DNA from: Heliomicrobium modesticaldum Ice1 | Lineage (GTDB): Bacteria; Bacillota; Desulfitobacteriia; Heliobacteriales; Heliobacteriaceae | Assembly (NCBI RefSeq): GCF_000019165.1 | Contig: NC_010337.2 | Coordinates: forward strand, 1,479,001 to 1,543,000 | Direction of reading: 5' to 3' | Length of the DNA stretch: 64,000 nt | Part shown: in pieces, positions 1-10,119 of the stretch | How positions within the stretch are numbered: position 1 is the stretch's first letter | Layout of the letters: every line of letters starts with the position of its first letter | Position numbers and translations under genes: made by a program | The notes under the pieces: model-generated | Told to the model about the DNA's origin: nothing | What the model saw: the letters and a program-made list of their open reading frames with translations, nothing else | The model's database searches: none

Positions 1-2114
<2,114 letters not shown>

Positions 2115-2184
2115 TTGTCTTAACCCCGGAGGGCAAACTATAACTGCATCGCTCCGGAATGGATTGACGCAACACTCTTGACAG

Positions 2185-2223
2185 AAAATGGACCAGTTCC
2201 GGGAGAGGAACTGGTCCATTTTT
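2185..2223 (+). terminator. Rho-independent terminator after mdh (bidirectional)
   Basis: A perfect 16-bp stem (2185-2200 with 2207-2222) and six-base loop GGGAGA, with A-run and T-run flanks. It can serve icd-mdh on the + strand and the convergent regulator ending at 2334 on the - strand. Confidence 0.93.
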
Positions 2224-2333
2224 CAACTTGATTTTGAGTTCTCCGATTTGTCTGGTCTGCATTTGTTTTCGGCATCCTTTGTTGCTGATTGTGGAAACGT
2301 TTTCAGTTAAAAGGCCTACCTCGCCTGGGCGTT

Positions 2334-3047
2334 CTAGGCGCCCATTTCCTCGTCGCTGGCGCTCGGTAGCACGGCGATCTCGCAACAGGCGTCCCCCAAA
2401 GCCTGGCAAGACAGTGACTCCATGGCGGCCGGCCCGTAAAGGGTCTCCCAGAGGCCGCGCAGGATGGCGCGGTGTAGGGGGCAGGTCAGATGGTGGCGCC
2501 GTTCCGCCGATTCTCGGAAGGGACAATGGCGCAATCGAATGACCGTGCGGGCGGCATCACAAGTGACTGCTGAGACGGCAAGCGATTCGATGGCCGTCAA
2601 CTCGCCAAAGGACTCTGCTGCTTTTCCGTTCGCATCAGCCCCTTTTCCTGACCGGATGCCCTGGGCCAGGCGTACGCCGTGGGCGTGACCGACCTTGTTC
2701 AGTGCGACCGTCCCGGCGGCGCCGACTTCGTCGAGGGCGTCCAGGGTGAGGTCGCAGAGCAACTGGTACTCGCGAGGCGGAAAGTGCAGTGTAATCGCCT
2801 TTTTGCGCAGTGAATAGACCCGCCCTGGCCGACCGGGCATGGACTGGTGATCCCACCCCGATTCGAGCAACCCGATCTCCTCCAGCTTCGACAGGTGAAG
2901 GCGGGCCACGTTCGGATGGATGGAAAACTCCTGGGCGATCTCCTTGACCGTGCAGGTCGCGTTTGGGTGGTTGACGATATATTGATAGATGGAGAAACGA
3001 GTCCTATCGGCAAAAACTGAACTGATCTTCTGGGCGTCCTCAAACAC
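2334..3047 (-). CDS. Winged-helix regulator with C-terminal cysteine cluster (SufR/ArsR-like)
   Basis: A 237-residue DNA-binding regulator. Residues about 10-65 form a winged helix (TRFSIYQYIV, CTVKEIAQEFSIHPNVARLHLSKLEEIGLLES) typical of ArsR/SufR-like proteins. The C-terminal part carries RHCPF, LTCPLHRAIL and CQALGDACCEIAV, a cysteine pattern like that of regulators holding an Fe-S cluster (SufR type); metal or cluster binding is inferred. The start is GTG at 3045-3047, behind GAGGTGA. It is transcribed away from the MerR/B12 regulator across a 375-bp gap with a perfect palindrome. No suf genes adjoin it, so its target is unknown. Confidence 0.75.
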   Translation of the reverse strand: MFEDAQKISSVFADRTRFSIYQYIVNHPNATCTVKEIAQEFSIHPNVARLHLSKLEEIGLLESGWDHQSMPGRPGRVYSLRKKAITLHFPPREYQLLCDLTLDALDEVGAAGTVALNKVGHAHGVRLAQGIRSGKGADANGKAAESFGELTAIESLAVSAVTCDAARTVIRLRHCPFRESAERRHHLTCPLHRAILRGLWETLYGPAAMESLSCQALGDACCEIAVLPSASDEEMGA

Positions 3048-3112
3048 AGCATCACCTCATCAGTAGTCGATGAAACCCATTTCATCTTTCTTTTGAAATT
3101 AAAATCGCCTAA

Positions 3113-3129
3113 AATCGCTGACAGCGATT
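3113..3129. promoter_or_regulatory. Perfect 17-bp palindrome, candidate operator
   Basis: AATCGCTG-A-CAGCGATT is an 8-1-8 perfect inverted repeat, and an extra direct copy of AAAATCGC sits 10 bp upstream at 3101-3108. It lies in the divergent region between the Fe-S-type regulator (-) and the MerR/B12 regulator (+). Either regulator could bind it. Confidence 0.6.
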
Positions 3130-3284
3130 GCTTGCATGATCACCATTTTTATTATAAGAGATGTATCGATTTGCCGAAAGGCGCCGATACATTTTTCGCA
3201 GAGGCGCTCGTCGATATGCGGGTCCTTGGTCGGGCTAGAAAAAAGTGTCGCTGAAGTCAAACTATTTCCATATTCCATTATTGC

Positions 3285-3313
3285 TTGATGCAAAAAGAAA
3301 ATCATAGTATGAT
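3285..3313 (+). promoter_or_regulatory. Sigma-A promoter of the MerR/B12 regulator gene
   Basis: TTGATG (3285-3290), a 17-bp spacer and TATGAT (3308-3313). Transcription would start near 3320, about 100 bases before the chosen ATG at 3423, which argues against any earlier start codon. A short palindrome GTTCGAGCGAAC (3374-3385) lies in the leader. Confidence 0.7.
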
Positions 3314-3422
3314 CAAGGCAGATACCAACCTTTTTCAATATAAATGTTTTGAAATAACCTTCACAAGCGAGCTGTTCGAGCGAACTAAAGAGACAACGAT
3401 GTCTCGTAAAGGAGTGCCCGCC

Positions 3423-4340
3423 ATGAGTACAAAGGATCACGGCTTTTACAACATCAAAGCGGTAGAGAAGATGACCGGCGTTGCCGCCGGGACCCTTCGC
3501 GTGTGGGAACACCGGTATCAGGTCATCCAGCCGGATCGCAACAAGGCGGGATACCGGGTGTACTCCCAAGAAGACGTGCAGACCATCCAGTGGCTGGCCC
3601 AGCAGGTCAAAAACGGCGTGACCATCGGACAGGCCGTCAAGATGCTGCACCAGAAGGATGTCTTGCGCCCCATCAGCCCCCTCGTCGACACCGGGAAAGA
3701 CGCCCTCGGCGAACTGCACCGTCGCATCGTCCTGGCCCTGGATGACTATGACGAGCAGAAGGCGAGCGCCGCCATGGAGGAGGCCTTGAGCCTTTTCAGC
3801 ATGGAGCGCGTCGCCGTCGAGCTGATCCTGCCCATCCTGCAGGAACTGGGCGAGCGCTGGGCGCGCCGTGAACTGACTGTCGCTCATGAACACTTCGCCT
3901 CCAACTTCTTTCGCGCCCGCCTGGCTGCCATGCTCTGCGCCTTGCCGGCTAACCGCGACCTGCCCCTTGTCCTGGCGGCTTGCGTCTCCGGTGAACACCA
4001 TGACCTGGGCCTGCTGATCTTCTCCATCTTCCTGCGCCGCCGCGGTTTCCGCGTCATTTACCTCGGCCAGGATCTGCCTACAGAAGATCTCTACGAAGTG
4101 GTAGGTGAGCTGCGCCCGCGCATCGTGGCCCTCTCGGTCGGGTCCCGTCTGCTGGTGCCTGAAGTGCTCCTGATCCATGAACAACTGATGGAAATGACCA
4201 AGCGGGGCGGTTTCCCCATGCGCGTCTGCATCGGCGGGCGCGGCGTCGATTATGACGTGGAAGCGCAGGAACATCTGAAGGGATCCTATATCGCCGGTAC
4301 CATCGAGTCTTGGGACAACTGGCTGCGCACCCTCGATTGA
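3423..4340 (+). CDS. MerR-family regulator with cobalamin-binding domain (CarH/LitR-like)
   Basis: A 305-residue DNA-binding protein. An N-terminal MerR helix-turn-helix (YNIKAVEKMTGVAAGTLRVWEHRY) is followed by a helical B12-capping domain and a Rossmann B12-binding domain. It shows both CarH signatures: W-x9-EH (W146, E156, H157) in the cap, and E-x-H-x2-G (E191, H193, G196), where the His is the expected lower cobalt ligand. In CarH the residue after the Trp is the His that forms the light-induced adduct; here it is Ala147. Adenosylcobalamin binding is likely, while light switching by the CarH mechanism is doubtful. The ATG at 3423 follows AAAGGAG; earlier in-frame starts overlap the promoter. 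Confidence 0.88.
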   Translation: MSTKDHGFYNIKAVEKMTGVAAGTLRVWEHRYQVIQPDRNKAGYRVYSQEDVQTIQWLAQQVKNGVTIGQAVKMLHQKDVLRPISPLVDTGKDALGELHRRIVLALDDYDEQKASAAMEEALSLFSMERVAVELILPILQELGERWARRELTVAHEHFASNFFRARLAAMLCALPANRDLPLVLAACVSGEHHDLGLLIFSIFLRRRGFRVIYLGQDLPTEDLYEVVGELRPRIVALSVGSRLLVPEVLLIHEQLMEMTKRGGFPMRVCIGGRGVDYDVEAQEHLKGSYIAGTIESWDNWLRTLD

Positions 4341-4372
4341 CCCGATTGGAAAAGGGCATGCCGTCATATGAA

Positions 4373-4403
4373 GAAAAGCACCGCATCTGCGGTGCTTTTC
4401 GAT
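4373..4403 (+). terminator. Rho-independent terminator after the MerR/B12 regulator
   Basis: A 13-bp stem GAAAAGCACCGCA/TGCGGTGCTTTTC with a tight loop and flanking A/T runs, 33 bp past the stop codon. It is probably bidirectional, since the next gene converges from 4451. Confidence 0.85.
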
Positions 4404-4450
4404 TTGGTGCGCCTTTGGGCATTGGCCCTTCCGGTTTCGGCCTCCGCCTG

Positions 4451-5110
4451 TCAGGGGTTCCACCGGGCTCGCCAGCCTGCGGGTGTTCGCTCCACACAGA
4501 CCTGAACCTCCACCAGATCGGCGCCTGCCGCCAAGGGGATGCCGGAAAGAGCGCTCGAGTCGCCGCCGGCATGAACCTTGACAGCGGCTTCCGAAGCGGC
4601 GGGAGCGATTTCCGGTAGCTCTGCCGACACCATACCGGAAACAATCGCGATGTCAGGAGATGGATGAAAGACTTGAAGCGTCTTCGCCAGGAAAAGAAAA
4701 TAGGGGCCTTCCGTGTAGAATCCCCAAGGGAGTTCAGGCATGGCGCGAGCGCCTTCCTCCCAGACAGTGCCAATCGTCTCCTCCGTCCAGTAGGGGTCCA
4801 ACAGGCGGGACAAGTTCTCCTGCGAGAGAATGGGAACGGGGGTAAGGCCGTGACGGTGCAACCATTCCGGGTTTTGTGCAAAGAGGGCGATGGCCATGCG
4901 CTTGTCTGCTTCCAGGGCGAAGTTGGTCAACTGCTCATCGCTCCAATCGGTGAAGGTCCCATCGAGAGCTCTTTCCGGGGTTTCTGTGCGCAAAGAAGCG
5001 AAGGCAACAGGAACGAGCCAATCCGGTACAGCGCTTTCGGCAACAGGAGACAAGGCGAGGGAGAGAAAAGCAAGGAATAAGAGCGGCATTCCCTGATGAA
5101 GAAGCCTCAT
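4451..5110 (-). CDS. Secreted protein of unknown function
   Basis: 219 residues with a clear N-terminal signal peptide (MRLLHQGMPLLFLAFLSLALSPVAESA, cleavage likely after ESA near 27). The mature part is acidic with many Trp and Pro residues and no catalytic motif I recognise. ATG at 5108-5110 follows GGAGGAGA. It lies alone, divergent from the hydrogenase operon and convergent with the MerR/B12 gene. Function unknown. Confidence 0.65.
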   Translation of the reverse strand: MRLLHQGMPLLFLAFLSLALSPVAESAVPDWLVPVAFASLRTETPERALDGTFTDWSDEQLTNFALEADKRMAIALFAQNPEWLHRHGLTPVPILSQENLSRLLDPYWTEETIGTVWEEGARAMPELPWGFYTEGPYFLFLAKTLQVFHPSPDIAIVSGMVSAELPEIAPAASEAAVKVHAGGDSSALSGIPLAAGADLVEVQVCVERTPAGWRARWNP

Positions 5111-5239
5111 ACCAATCTCCTCCTTTTTCCATTTAAATGGTATATATTCCGTATTGCTTTCATTTATGCCGATCGGATCAAGGACGGTAACTGGATTGTT
5201 TGCAAATATTATGAGAAGTGAATATATTTATTTTCTTAA

Positions 5240-5252
5240 TGGCGTCACGCCA
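5240..5252. promoter_or_regulatory. Palindrome abutting the hup promoter, candidate operator
   Basis: TGGCGT-C-ACGCCA is a perfect 6-1-6 inverted repeat ending one base before the -35 hexamer at 5254. That is a typical place for an activator or repressor of hydrogenase expression. Confidence 0.5.
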
Positions 5253-5253
5253 C

Positions 5254-5283
5254 TTGCCACCCTGAAAAAGCTTCGAGTATGAT
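5254..5283 (+). promoter_or_regulatory. Promoter of the hup-hyp operon
   Basis: TTGCCA (5254-5259), an 18-bp spacer and TATGAT (5278-5283), leaving a leader of about 110 bases. The leader holds a hairpin CGAACAGA/TCTGTTCG (5326-5352) followed by TTTTCGGCTTTTT, a possible attenuator. Confidence 0.6.
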
Positions 5284-5397
5284 AGGAGAAAACGATGTAG
5301 GGTAAGCGGACTCCTTTGTGAAAGGCGAACAGAGAAGCTGTTTTTCTGTTCGTTTTCGGCTTTTTCAGAAAAATTGAAAAATCAGGGGTGAAAGTAA

Positions 5398-6516
5398 ATG
5401 GCAAAAGAGGAAACCTATTATCAGTACTTAAAGCGCCGCGGCGTCAGCCGGCGCGATTTCCTCAAGTTCTGTACCGTCATGGCCGCCTCCCTCGGTTTGA
5501 GCGCCGGATCGGTCCCGAAGATTGCCGAAGCCTTAGAAACGAAAAAACGGATCCCTGTCATCTGGCGTCACTTGGTGGAATGCACCTGCTGCACCGAATC
5601 CTTCATCCGCTCTCACCACCCCATCGCTGCCGATATCCTGCTCAACATGATCTCCCTCGACTACGATGAAACCTTGATGGTCGCTGCTGGCGAGCGGGCC
5701 GAAGAGGCCGCCCGCAAGAGCATGGAGGAGAACAAAGGCAACTACATCCTGGCTGTGGAAGGGGCCGTGTCGACGAAGGACGGTGGCATCTACTGCGTCC
5801 TGGCCGGCCGGAGTTCTGTCGAGATCCTCAAAGAGGAAGCCAAAAACGCCAAGGCGATCATCGCCTGGGGCTCCTGCGCCGTCAACGGTTGCATCGCTGC
5901 CGCCAATCCGAATCCCTCCGGTTCCGTGCCGGTCCAGGAGATCATCAAAGACAAGCCCATCATCAACGTGCCCGGCTGCCCGCCCATCGCCGAGGTGATG
6001 GCCGGCGTGATCACCCATCTGATCACCTTCGACCGCCTGCCGGAACTGGACCGCGAAGGCCGGCCGAAAGCCTTCTACGGTCACCGCATCCATGACAAGT
6101 GTAACCGCCGTGCTTATTTCGATGCGGGGATGTTTGTGGAATCCTTTGACGACGAGGGGGCCAAGCAGGGCTGGTGTCTCTACAAAGTCGGCTGCAAAGG
6201 GCCGAACACCTACAACTCCTGCGCCAACATGGAGTGGAACGGCGGCGTCAGCTATGACATCAAGTCCGGCCACCCTTGCATCGGCTGTTCGGAAAAAGGC
6301 TTCTGGGACAACACAGGCGGCCAGTCCTTCTACACCCACCTGGCCGAGGTGCCGGGCCTGCAGATCGGCATGAACGTCGACCAGTTCGGCATCGCCGCCG
6401 TCGGGGCCGCCGCTGTCGGCGCCGCCGTGCACGCCGGCTTCTCAGCCGTCACCAAGCGGGCGGAAGAGAAGAGGGAAGCCAAAGGCGGCTGCAACAAAGA
6501 TTCTCTGGGAGGTTGA
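5398..6516 (+). CDS. hupS: Uptake [NiFe] hydrogenase small subunit, Tat-exported
   Basis: The electron-transfer subunit of a group 1 membrane-bound H2-oxidising hydrogenase; it holds three Fe-S clusters between the Ni-Fe site and cytochrome b. The twin-arginine signal is RRGVSRRDFLKFC (residues 13-25). Cluster ligands are seen in VECTCCTESF, GSCAVNGC, VPGCPP, the YKVGCKGP/YNSCANMEWN region and HPCIGCSEKGFW. The C-terminus has a hydrophobic Ala/Gly/Val helix (VGAAAVGAAVHAGF) as membrane anchor. 372 residues is normal length. ATG at 5398 follows AGGGGTG. First gene of the operon; the complex should face the outer side of the membrane. Confidence 0.96.
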   Translation: MAKEETYYQYLKRRGVSRRDFLKFCTVMAASLGLSAGSVPKIAEALETKKRIPVIWRHLVECTCCTESFIRSHHPIAADILLNMISLDYDETLMVAAGERAEEAARKSMEENKGNYILAVEGAVSTKDGGIYCVLAGRSSVEILKEEAKNAKAIIAWGSCAVNGCIAAANPNPSGSVPVQEIIKDKPIINVPGCPPIAEVMAGVITHLITFDRLPELDREGRPKAFYGHRIHDKCNRRAYFDAGMFVESFDDEGAKQGWCLYKVGCKGPNTYNSCANMEWNGGVSYDIKSGHPCIGCSEKGFWDNTGGQSFYTHLAEVPGLQIGMNVDQFGIAAVGAAAVGAAVHAGFSAVTKRAEEKREAKGGCNKDSLGG

Positions 6517-6522
6517 ACATAC

Positions 6523-8259
6523 ATGGCAGAACGCATCGTCGTCGACCCTGTCACAAGGATTGAAGGCCACCTGCGCGTGGAAGCGATGGTGGAAGGCGGC
6601 AAGATCGTCGACGCCGTCAGCGCCGGCACCATGATCCGCGGTCTCGAGATCATCCTCCGCGACCGCGACCCTCGCGACGCCTGGGCGCTCGTCCAGCGCA
6701 TCTGTGGCGTCTGCACCACCATTCATGCCCTGGCCTCGGTGCGATCCGTGGAAGACGCCCTCAAGATCCGCATCCCCAAAAACGCCGAACTGATCCGCAA
6801 CATCATGTTCACGACCCTCTATGTCCATGACCATGTGGTCCACTTCTACCATCTGCACGCCCCTGACTGGGTCGACATCCCGAACGCGCTGAAGGCCGAC
6901 CCGGCCGCCACGGCCCAACTGGCCCAGAGCATCTCTCGCTGGCCCAAGTCCACCGCCGGTTACTTCAAGGATGTTCAGACGAAGCTGAAGACCTTCGTCG
7001 ACAGCGGTCAACTGGGCATCTTCGCCAACGCCTACTGGGGCCATCCGGCCTACAAGCTGCCGCCGGAAGCCAACCTGATGGCGGTGGCCCACTACCTGGA
7101 GGCGCTCTCCTGGCAGAAGGAGATCGTCAAGATCCACACCATCTTCGGCGGCAAGAACCCCCACCCGAACTATGTCGTCGGCGGCATGGCCTCGGCCATC
7201 GACATCAACAGCGACAACGCCCTCAACATCGAGCGCTTCAACATGATCGGCCGGCTCATCGACGAGGCCATGGAGTTTGTCGAGCAGGTCTACATCCCCG
7301 ACCTGCTGGCCATCGCCTCCTTCTACAAGGACACGGCGGCCTATGGCGGCGGCGTGGGCAACTTCCTCTGCTACGGTGATCTGCCCACCACCCATATCAA
7401 CGACCCGTTGGGCTTCCTCTTTCCGCGCGGCGTCATCCTCAACAAAAACCTGGGCGAGGTCCTCGACGTGGATCCCCGCGACCCCGAGCAGATCCTCGAA
7501 TATACGGACCACTCCTGGTATAAAAATTCCAAAAGCGGCCTGCATCCCTGGGCCGGCGAGACGAACATCCACTATACCGGTCCCAAGCCGCCTTATAAGA
7601 CCCTCGACGAGTCAGGCGCCTTCAACCAGGCCTACTCCTGGCTCAAATCGCCCCGCTGGCGCGAAAAGTCCGTCGAAGTGGGCCCCCTGGCCCGCATGCT
7701 CGTCGCCTATGCCAAGAAGGACTGCAAGGCCCACGACCTCGTCAAGAGCGAAGTTGACAAGGTTCTCGGCGGCCTCGGCGTCGGTCCGGAAGCCCTCTTC
7801 TCGACCCTCGGCCGGACGGCGGCCCGCGGTATCGAGACGAAGCTTTGCGCCGCCTGGCTGAAGCAGTTCTACAATGAACTGCTCGCCAACATCAAGAGCG
7901 GCGACCAGACCACCTTCAACAAGGAGCGCTGGGAGCCTTCGACCTGGGACAAGGACTGCAAGGGCGTCGGCATCGCCGAAGCGCCCCGCGGCGCCCTCGG
8001 CCACTGGATCCACATCCAGAACGGCAAGATCGCCAACTACCAGTGTGTCGTCCCGACGACCTGGAACGGTTCCCCGAAGGACCATAAGAACCAGCCCGGC
8101 GCCATCGAGGCGGCCCTCATCGGCACTCCCCTGGTCAAACCGGAGGAGCCGGTGGAACTGTTGCGGACGATCCACTCCTTCGACCCCTGTCTGGCCTGCG
8201 CCGCCCACCTTACGGACAGGGAGAACCGGGAGATCACCACCATCGATGTCTTGCGGTAA
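6523..8259 (+). CDS. hupL: Uptake [NiFe] hydrogenase large subunit
   Basis: The catalytic subunit that splits H2 at a Ni-Fe(CN)2CO centre. The N-terminal L1 motif RICGVCTTIHALASV (about residues 63-77) and the C-terminal L2 motif DPCLACAAH supply the four Ni-ligating cysteines. The 16 residues after that His (LTDRENREITTIDVLR) form the peptide expected to be removed by the HupD endopeptidase. 578 residues, as usual. It starts 6 bp after hupS with GGGAGG upstream. It has no signal peptide and would be exported folded with HupS. Confidence 0.97.
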   Translation: MAERIVVDPVTRIEGHLRVEAMVEGGKIVDAVSAGTMIRGLEIILRDRDPRDAWALVQRICGVCTTIHALASVRSVEDALKIRIPKNAELIRNIMFTTLYVHDHVVHFYHLHAPDWVDIPNALKADPAATAQLAQSISRWPKSTAGYFKDVQTKLKTFVDSGQLGIFANAYWGHPAYKLPPEANLMAVAHYLEALSWQKEIVKIHTIFGGKNPHPNYVVGGMASAIDINSDNALNIERFNMIGRLIDEAMEFVEQVYIPDLLAIASFYKDTAAYGGGVGNFLCYGDLPTTHINDPLGFLFPRGVILNKNLGEVLDVDPRDPEQILEYTDHSWYKNSKSGLHPWAGETNIHYTGPKPPYKTLDESGAFNQAYSWLKSPRWREKSVEVGPLARMLVAYAKKDCKAHDLVKSEVDKVLGGLGVGPEALFSTLGRTAARGIETKLCAAWLKQFYNELLANIKSGDQTTFNKERWEPSTWDKDCKGVGIAEAPRGALGHWIHIQNGKIANYQCVVPTTWNGSPKDHKNQPGAIEAALIGTPLVKPEEPVELLRTIHSFDPCLACAAHLTDRENREITTIDVLR

Positions 8260-8271
8260 GGAGGTAGGGCC

Positions 8272-8973
8272 ATGCAAGATATGAAAACCGGCCTGCGCTG
8301 CCTGCAGACGGTCTATGTCTGGGAACTGCCGGTCCGGTTTTACCACTGGGTGAATGCCCTCTGCATCGTCGTCCTCATGGCGACAGGCCTTTACATCGGC
8401 AACCCTGTCTTCAAGCCGACAGTTGTCAACGGCGAGGCGACGACCGTCTTTTGGATGGGCAAGGCCTTCATGTGGCACATCGCCGCCGGCTACGTCTTTA
8501 TCGCTATCTATCACTTCCGTCTCTACTGGGCCTTCGTGGGCAACGAGTATGCTCGCAGCCATCACTGGCCTTGGCAGAAGGAGTTCTGGCAAGAGTTTTT
8601 TGACGTGCTCCTTCACTACCTCTTCCTCAAGCACCACCACCAGGAGCACCTGGGCCACAACCCGGTCGCCAACCTGGCCTACTTCGGCTTCATCATGGTC
8701 GGCTCCATCTTCATGTCGGTCACCGGACTGGCCATGTACGGCGAGCTTCATCCAAATGGCATGGTCGGCAGCGCCTTTGGCTGGGTCTTCACCCTTCTTG
8801 GGCAGAGCTTCACCGTGCACATGCTGCACCGGCTGATGGCCTGGGGGATCGTGGCCTTCGTCATCGTCCACCTCTACCTGTCTATCCGCCACGATATGTT
8901 TGCCCGCAACGGCACCCTCTCTTCCATGGTCAGCGGCTATAAGTTCGACTGCCGGGAAAACGGCAGGGCCTAG
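8272..8973 (+). CDS. hupC: Hydrogenase b-type cytochrome subunit
   Basis: An integral membrane di-heme cytochrome b that passes electrons from HupSL to the quinone pool. 233 residues with four hydrophobic helices and membrane-placed histidines in the HupC/HyaC pattern: RFYHWVNALCI, FMWHIAAGYVFIAIYHFRLYW, HMLHRLMAWGIVAFVIVHLYLS. ATG at 8272 follows GGAGGTAGGGCC, 12 bp after hupL. Confidence 0.94.
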   Translation: MQDMKTGLRCLQTVYVWELPVRFYHWVNALCIVVLMATGLYIGNPVFKPTVVNGEATTVFWMGKAFMWHIAAGYVFIAIYHFRLYWAFVGNEYARSHHWPWQKEFWQEFFDVLLHYLFLKHHHQEHLGHNPVANLAYFGFIMVGSIFMSVTGLAMYGELHPNGMVGSAFGWVFTLLGQSFTVHMLHRLMAWGIVAFVIVHLYLSIRHDMFARNGTLSSMVSGYKFDCRENGRA

Positions 8974-9080
8974 AACGGGAACAAGGGCAGCAATGTCGCT
9001 TTTGTACGCCCGCGCAAAGGGGCAGAGCCGCCGAAAAGCCGAACCGGTAATGTTTCGGGTAGGCAATACCATTCCCGTGA

Positions 9081-9089
9081 TGCTACAAT
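9081..9089 (+). promoter_or_regulatory. Possible extended -10 upstream of hupD
   Basis: TGCTACAAT is an extended -10 (TG-n-TACAAT) within the 206-bp gap between hupC and hupD, the widest gap in the operon. No convincing -35 is seen, so a second promoter for the maturation genes is only suggested. Confidence 0.3.
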
Positions 9090-9179
9090 CGTGTCATAAC
9101 GTTATCAGGACGGTTGGGGTGACCTGCGCCATGGGGCGTTCAGGTTGCCCCGCCGTTCTTCTGGACAGAAAGGGTCACA

Positions 9180-9746
9180 ATGGAAAATAAGCAAAAAAAG
9201 GAAATCATCAAAAACATTCAAGATAAGGAAACTGCGCAGATCGAGGAAGCTACGAGAAACGGGAAAAAAAAGATCATCGTCATGGGCCTTGGCAACCTGC
9301 TGTTCACCGACGAGGGCCTAGGTGTCCACGCTATTCGACAGATTGAAGCTGGTTACGTTTTTTCCCCAGAGGTGGCGTTGATCGATGGGGGAACGCTCGG
9401 CCTCATCCTGCTTGAATACCTGGAAGAGGCGAGCCACTTCCTCTGCATCGACGCCGTAAAGGCCGGGCAAGCGCCGGGGAGTCTTGTCCGCCTCGAAGGG
9501 GAGGAACTGCCCCGCTATCTGGGGGTGAAGATGTCTCAGCACCAGATGGGGTTTCAAGAGGTGTTGGCCTTGGCGAGCCTGCGGGGAACCCTGCCTGAGG
9601 AGATGGTGCTCATCGGCGTCCAGCCGGAAAGCCTCGAATGGGGCACAGAGCTCTCACCGACGGTGGCGGCTGCATTGCCCGCCGTGACCGGGGCGGTCTT
9701 AGAACTGTTGGGACGCTGGGGCGTTTCGGCGATGCCGAAGGGATGA
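9180..9746 (+). CDS. hupD: Hydrogenase maturation endopeptidase
   Basis: The nickel-dependent protease that trims the C-terminal tail of HupL after Ni insertion. The family motif GNLLFTDEGLGVHAI gives the first metal-binding acid; LIDGGTLGL, DAVKAG and the SQHQMGF His follow in the expected order. 188 residues, longer than usual because of about 30 charged residues (MENKQKKEIIKNIQDKETAQ...) before the conserved start KKIIVMGLGN. A shorter start is possible, but the ATG at 9180 has AGAAAGGG upstream. Separated from hupC by 206 bp. Confidence 0.93.
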   Translation: MENKQKKEIIKNIQDKETAQIEEATRNGKKKIIVMGLGNLLFTDEGLGVHAIRQIEAGYVFSPEVALIDGGTLGLILLEYLEEASHFLCIDAVKAGQAPGSLVRLEGEELPRYLGVKMSQHQMGFQEVLALASLRGTLPEEMVLIGVQPESLEWGTELSPTVAAALPAVTGAVLELLGRWGVSAMPKG

Positions 9747-9770
9747 ACAGAGGGGAGGAGGGGAAAGGGC

Positions 9771-10118
9771 GTGCATGAGATGGCCCTGATGGAAAGTCTC
9801 GTTAGGGTGCTGGCCAGCGAGGCGCCACGGCACAACATCACCCAGATCAAAAAGGTCAAGCTCACTGTCGGCGCCTTGACCCACGCATTGCCCGATGCGC
9901 TCCGGTTTGCCTTTTCCGTCCTGCGGGAACAACCCCTCTTTGCGCCTGGTGCCGAGTTGGAAATCGAGGAGCGAAAGACGCGGTGCCGCTGCCGCGATTG
10001 CGGTGCCGACTTCGCTGTAGAGGGAAACCTCGGCTTTCTCTGCCCCGGTTGCGGCGGCTTCGCCGTAGATATTATCCAGGGCCGGGAGCTGCAAATCGAC
10101 TACTTTGAGGGTGACTGA
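9771..10118 (+). CDS. hypA: Hydrogenase nickel incorporation protein HypA
   Basis: A small metallochaperone that delivers nickel to the HupL precursor with HypB. The N-terminus MHEMALMES carries the Ni-binding MHE motif, read from a GTG at 9771 behind AGGAGGGG. The zinc site is C-R-D-C and C-P-G-C (about residues 72-95). 115 residues, as usual. Its stop lies 2 bp before the hypB start. Confidence 0.95.
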   Translation: MHEMALMESLVRVLASEAPRHNITQIKKVKLTVGALTHALPDALRFAFSVLREQPLFAPGAELEIEERKTRCRCRDCGADFAVEGNLGFLCPGCGGFAVDIIQGRELQIDYFEGD

Positions 10119-10119
10119 T

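Noticed and set aside
3099-4463. Long leftward open frame opposite the MerR/B12 gene
   Set aside because: Its sequence is the complement of a clear conserved gene, with His/Gln/Asp-rich composition typical of GC-rich antisense frames.
7612-9072. 486-codon leftward frame opposite hupL-hupC
   Set aside because: It spans two well-conserved genes and shows no motif; an antisense artefact of third-position GC.
9120-9155. Hairpin in the hupC-hupD gap as a terminator
   Set aside because: The stem is interrupted and no T-run follows; the operon appears to continue.
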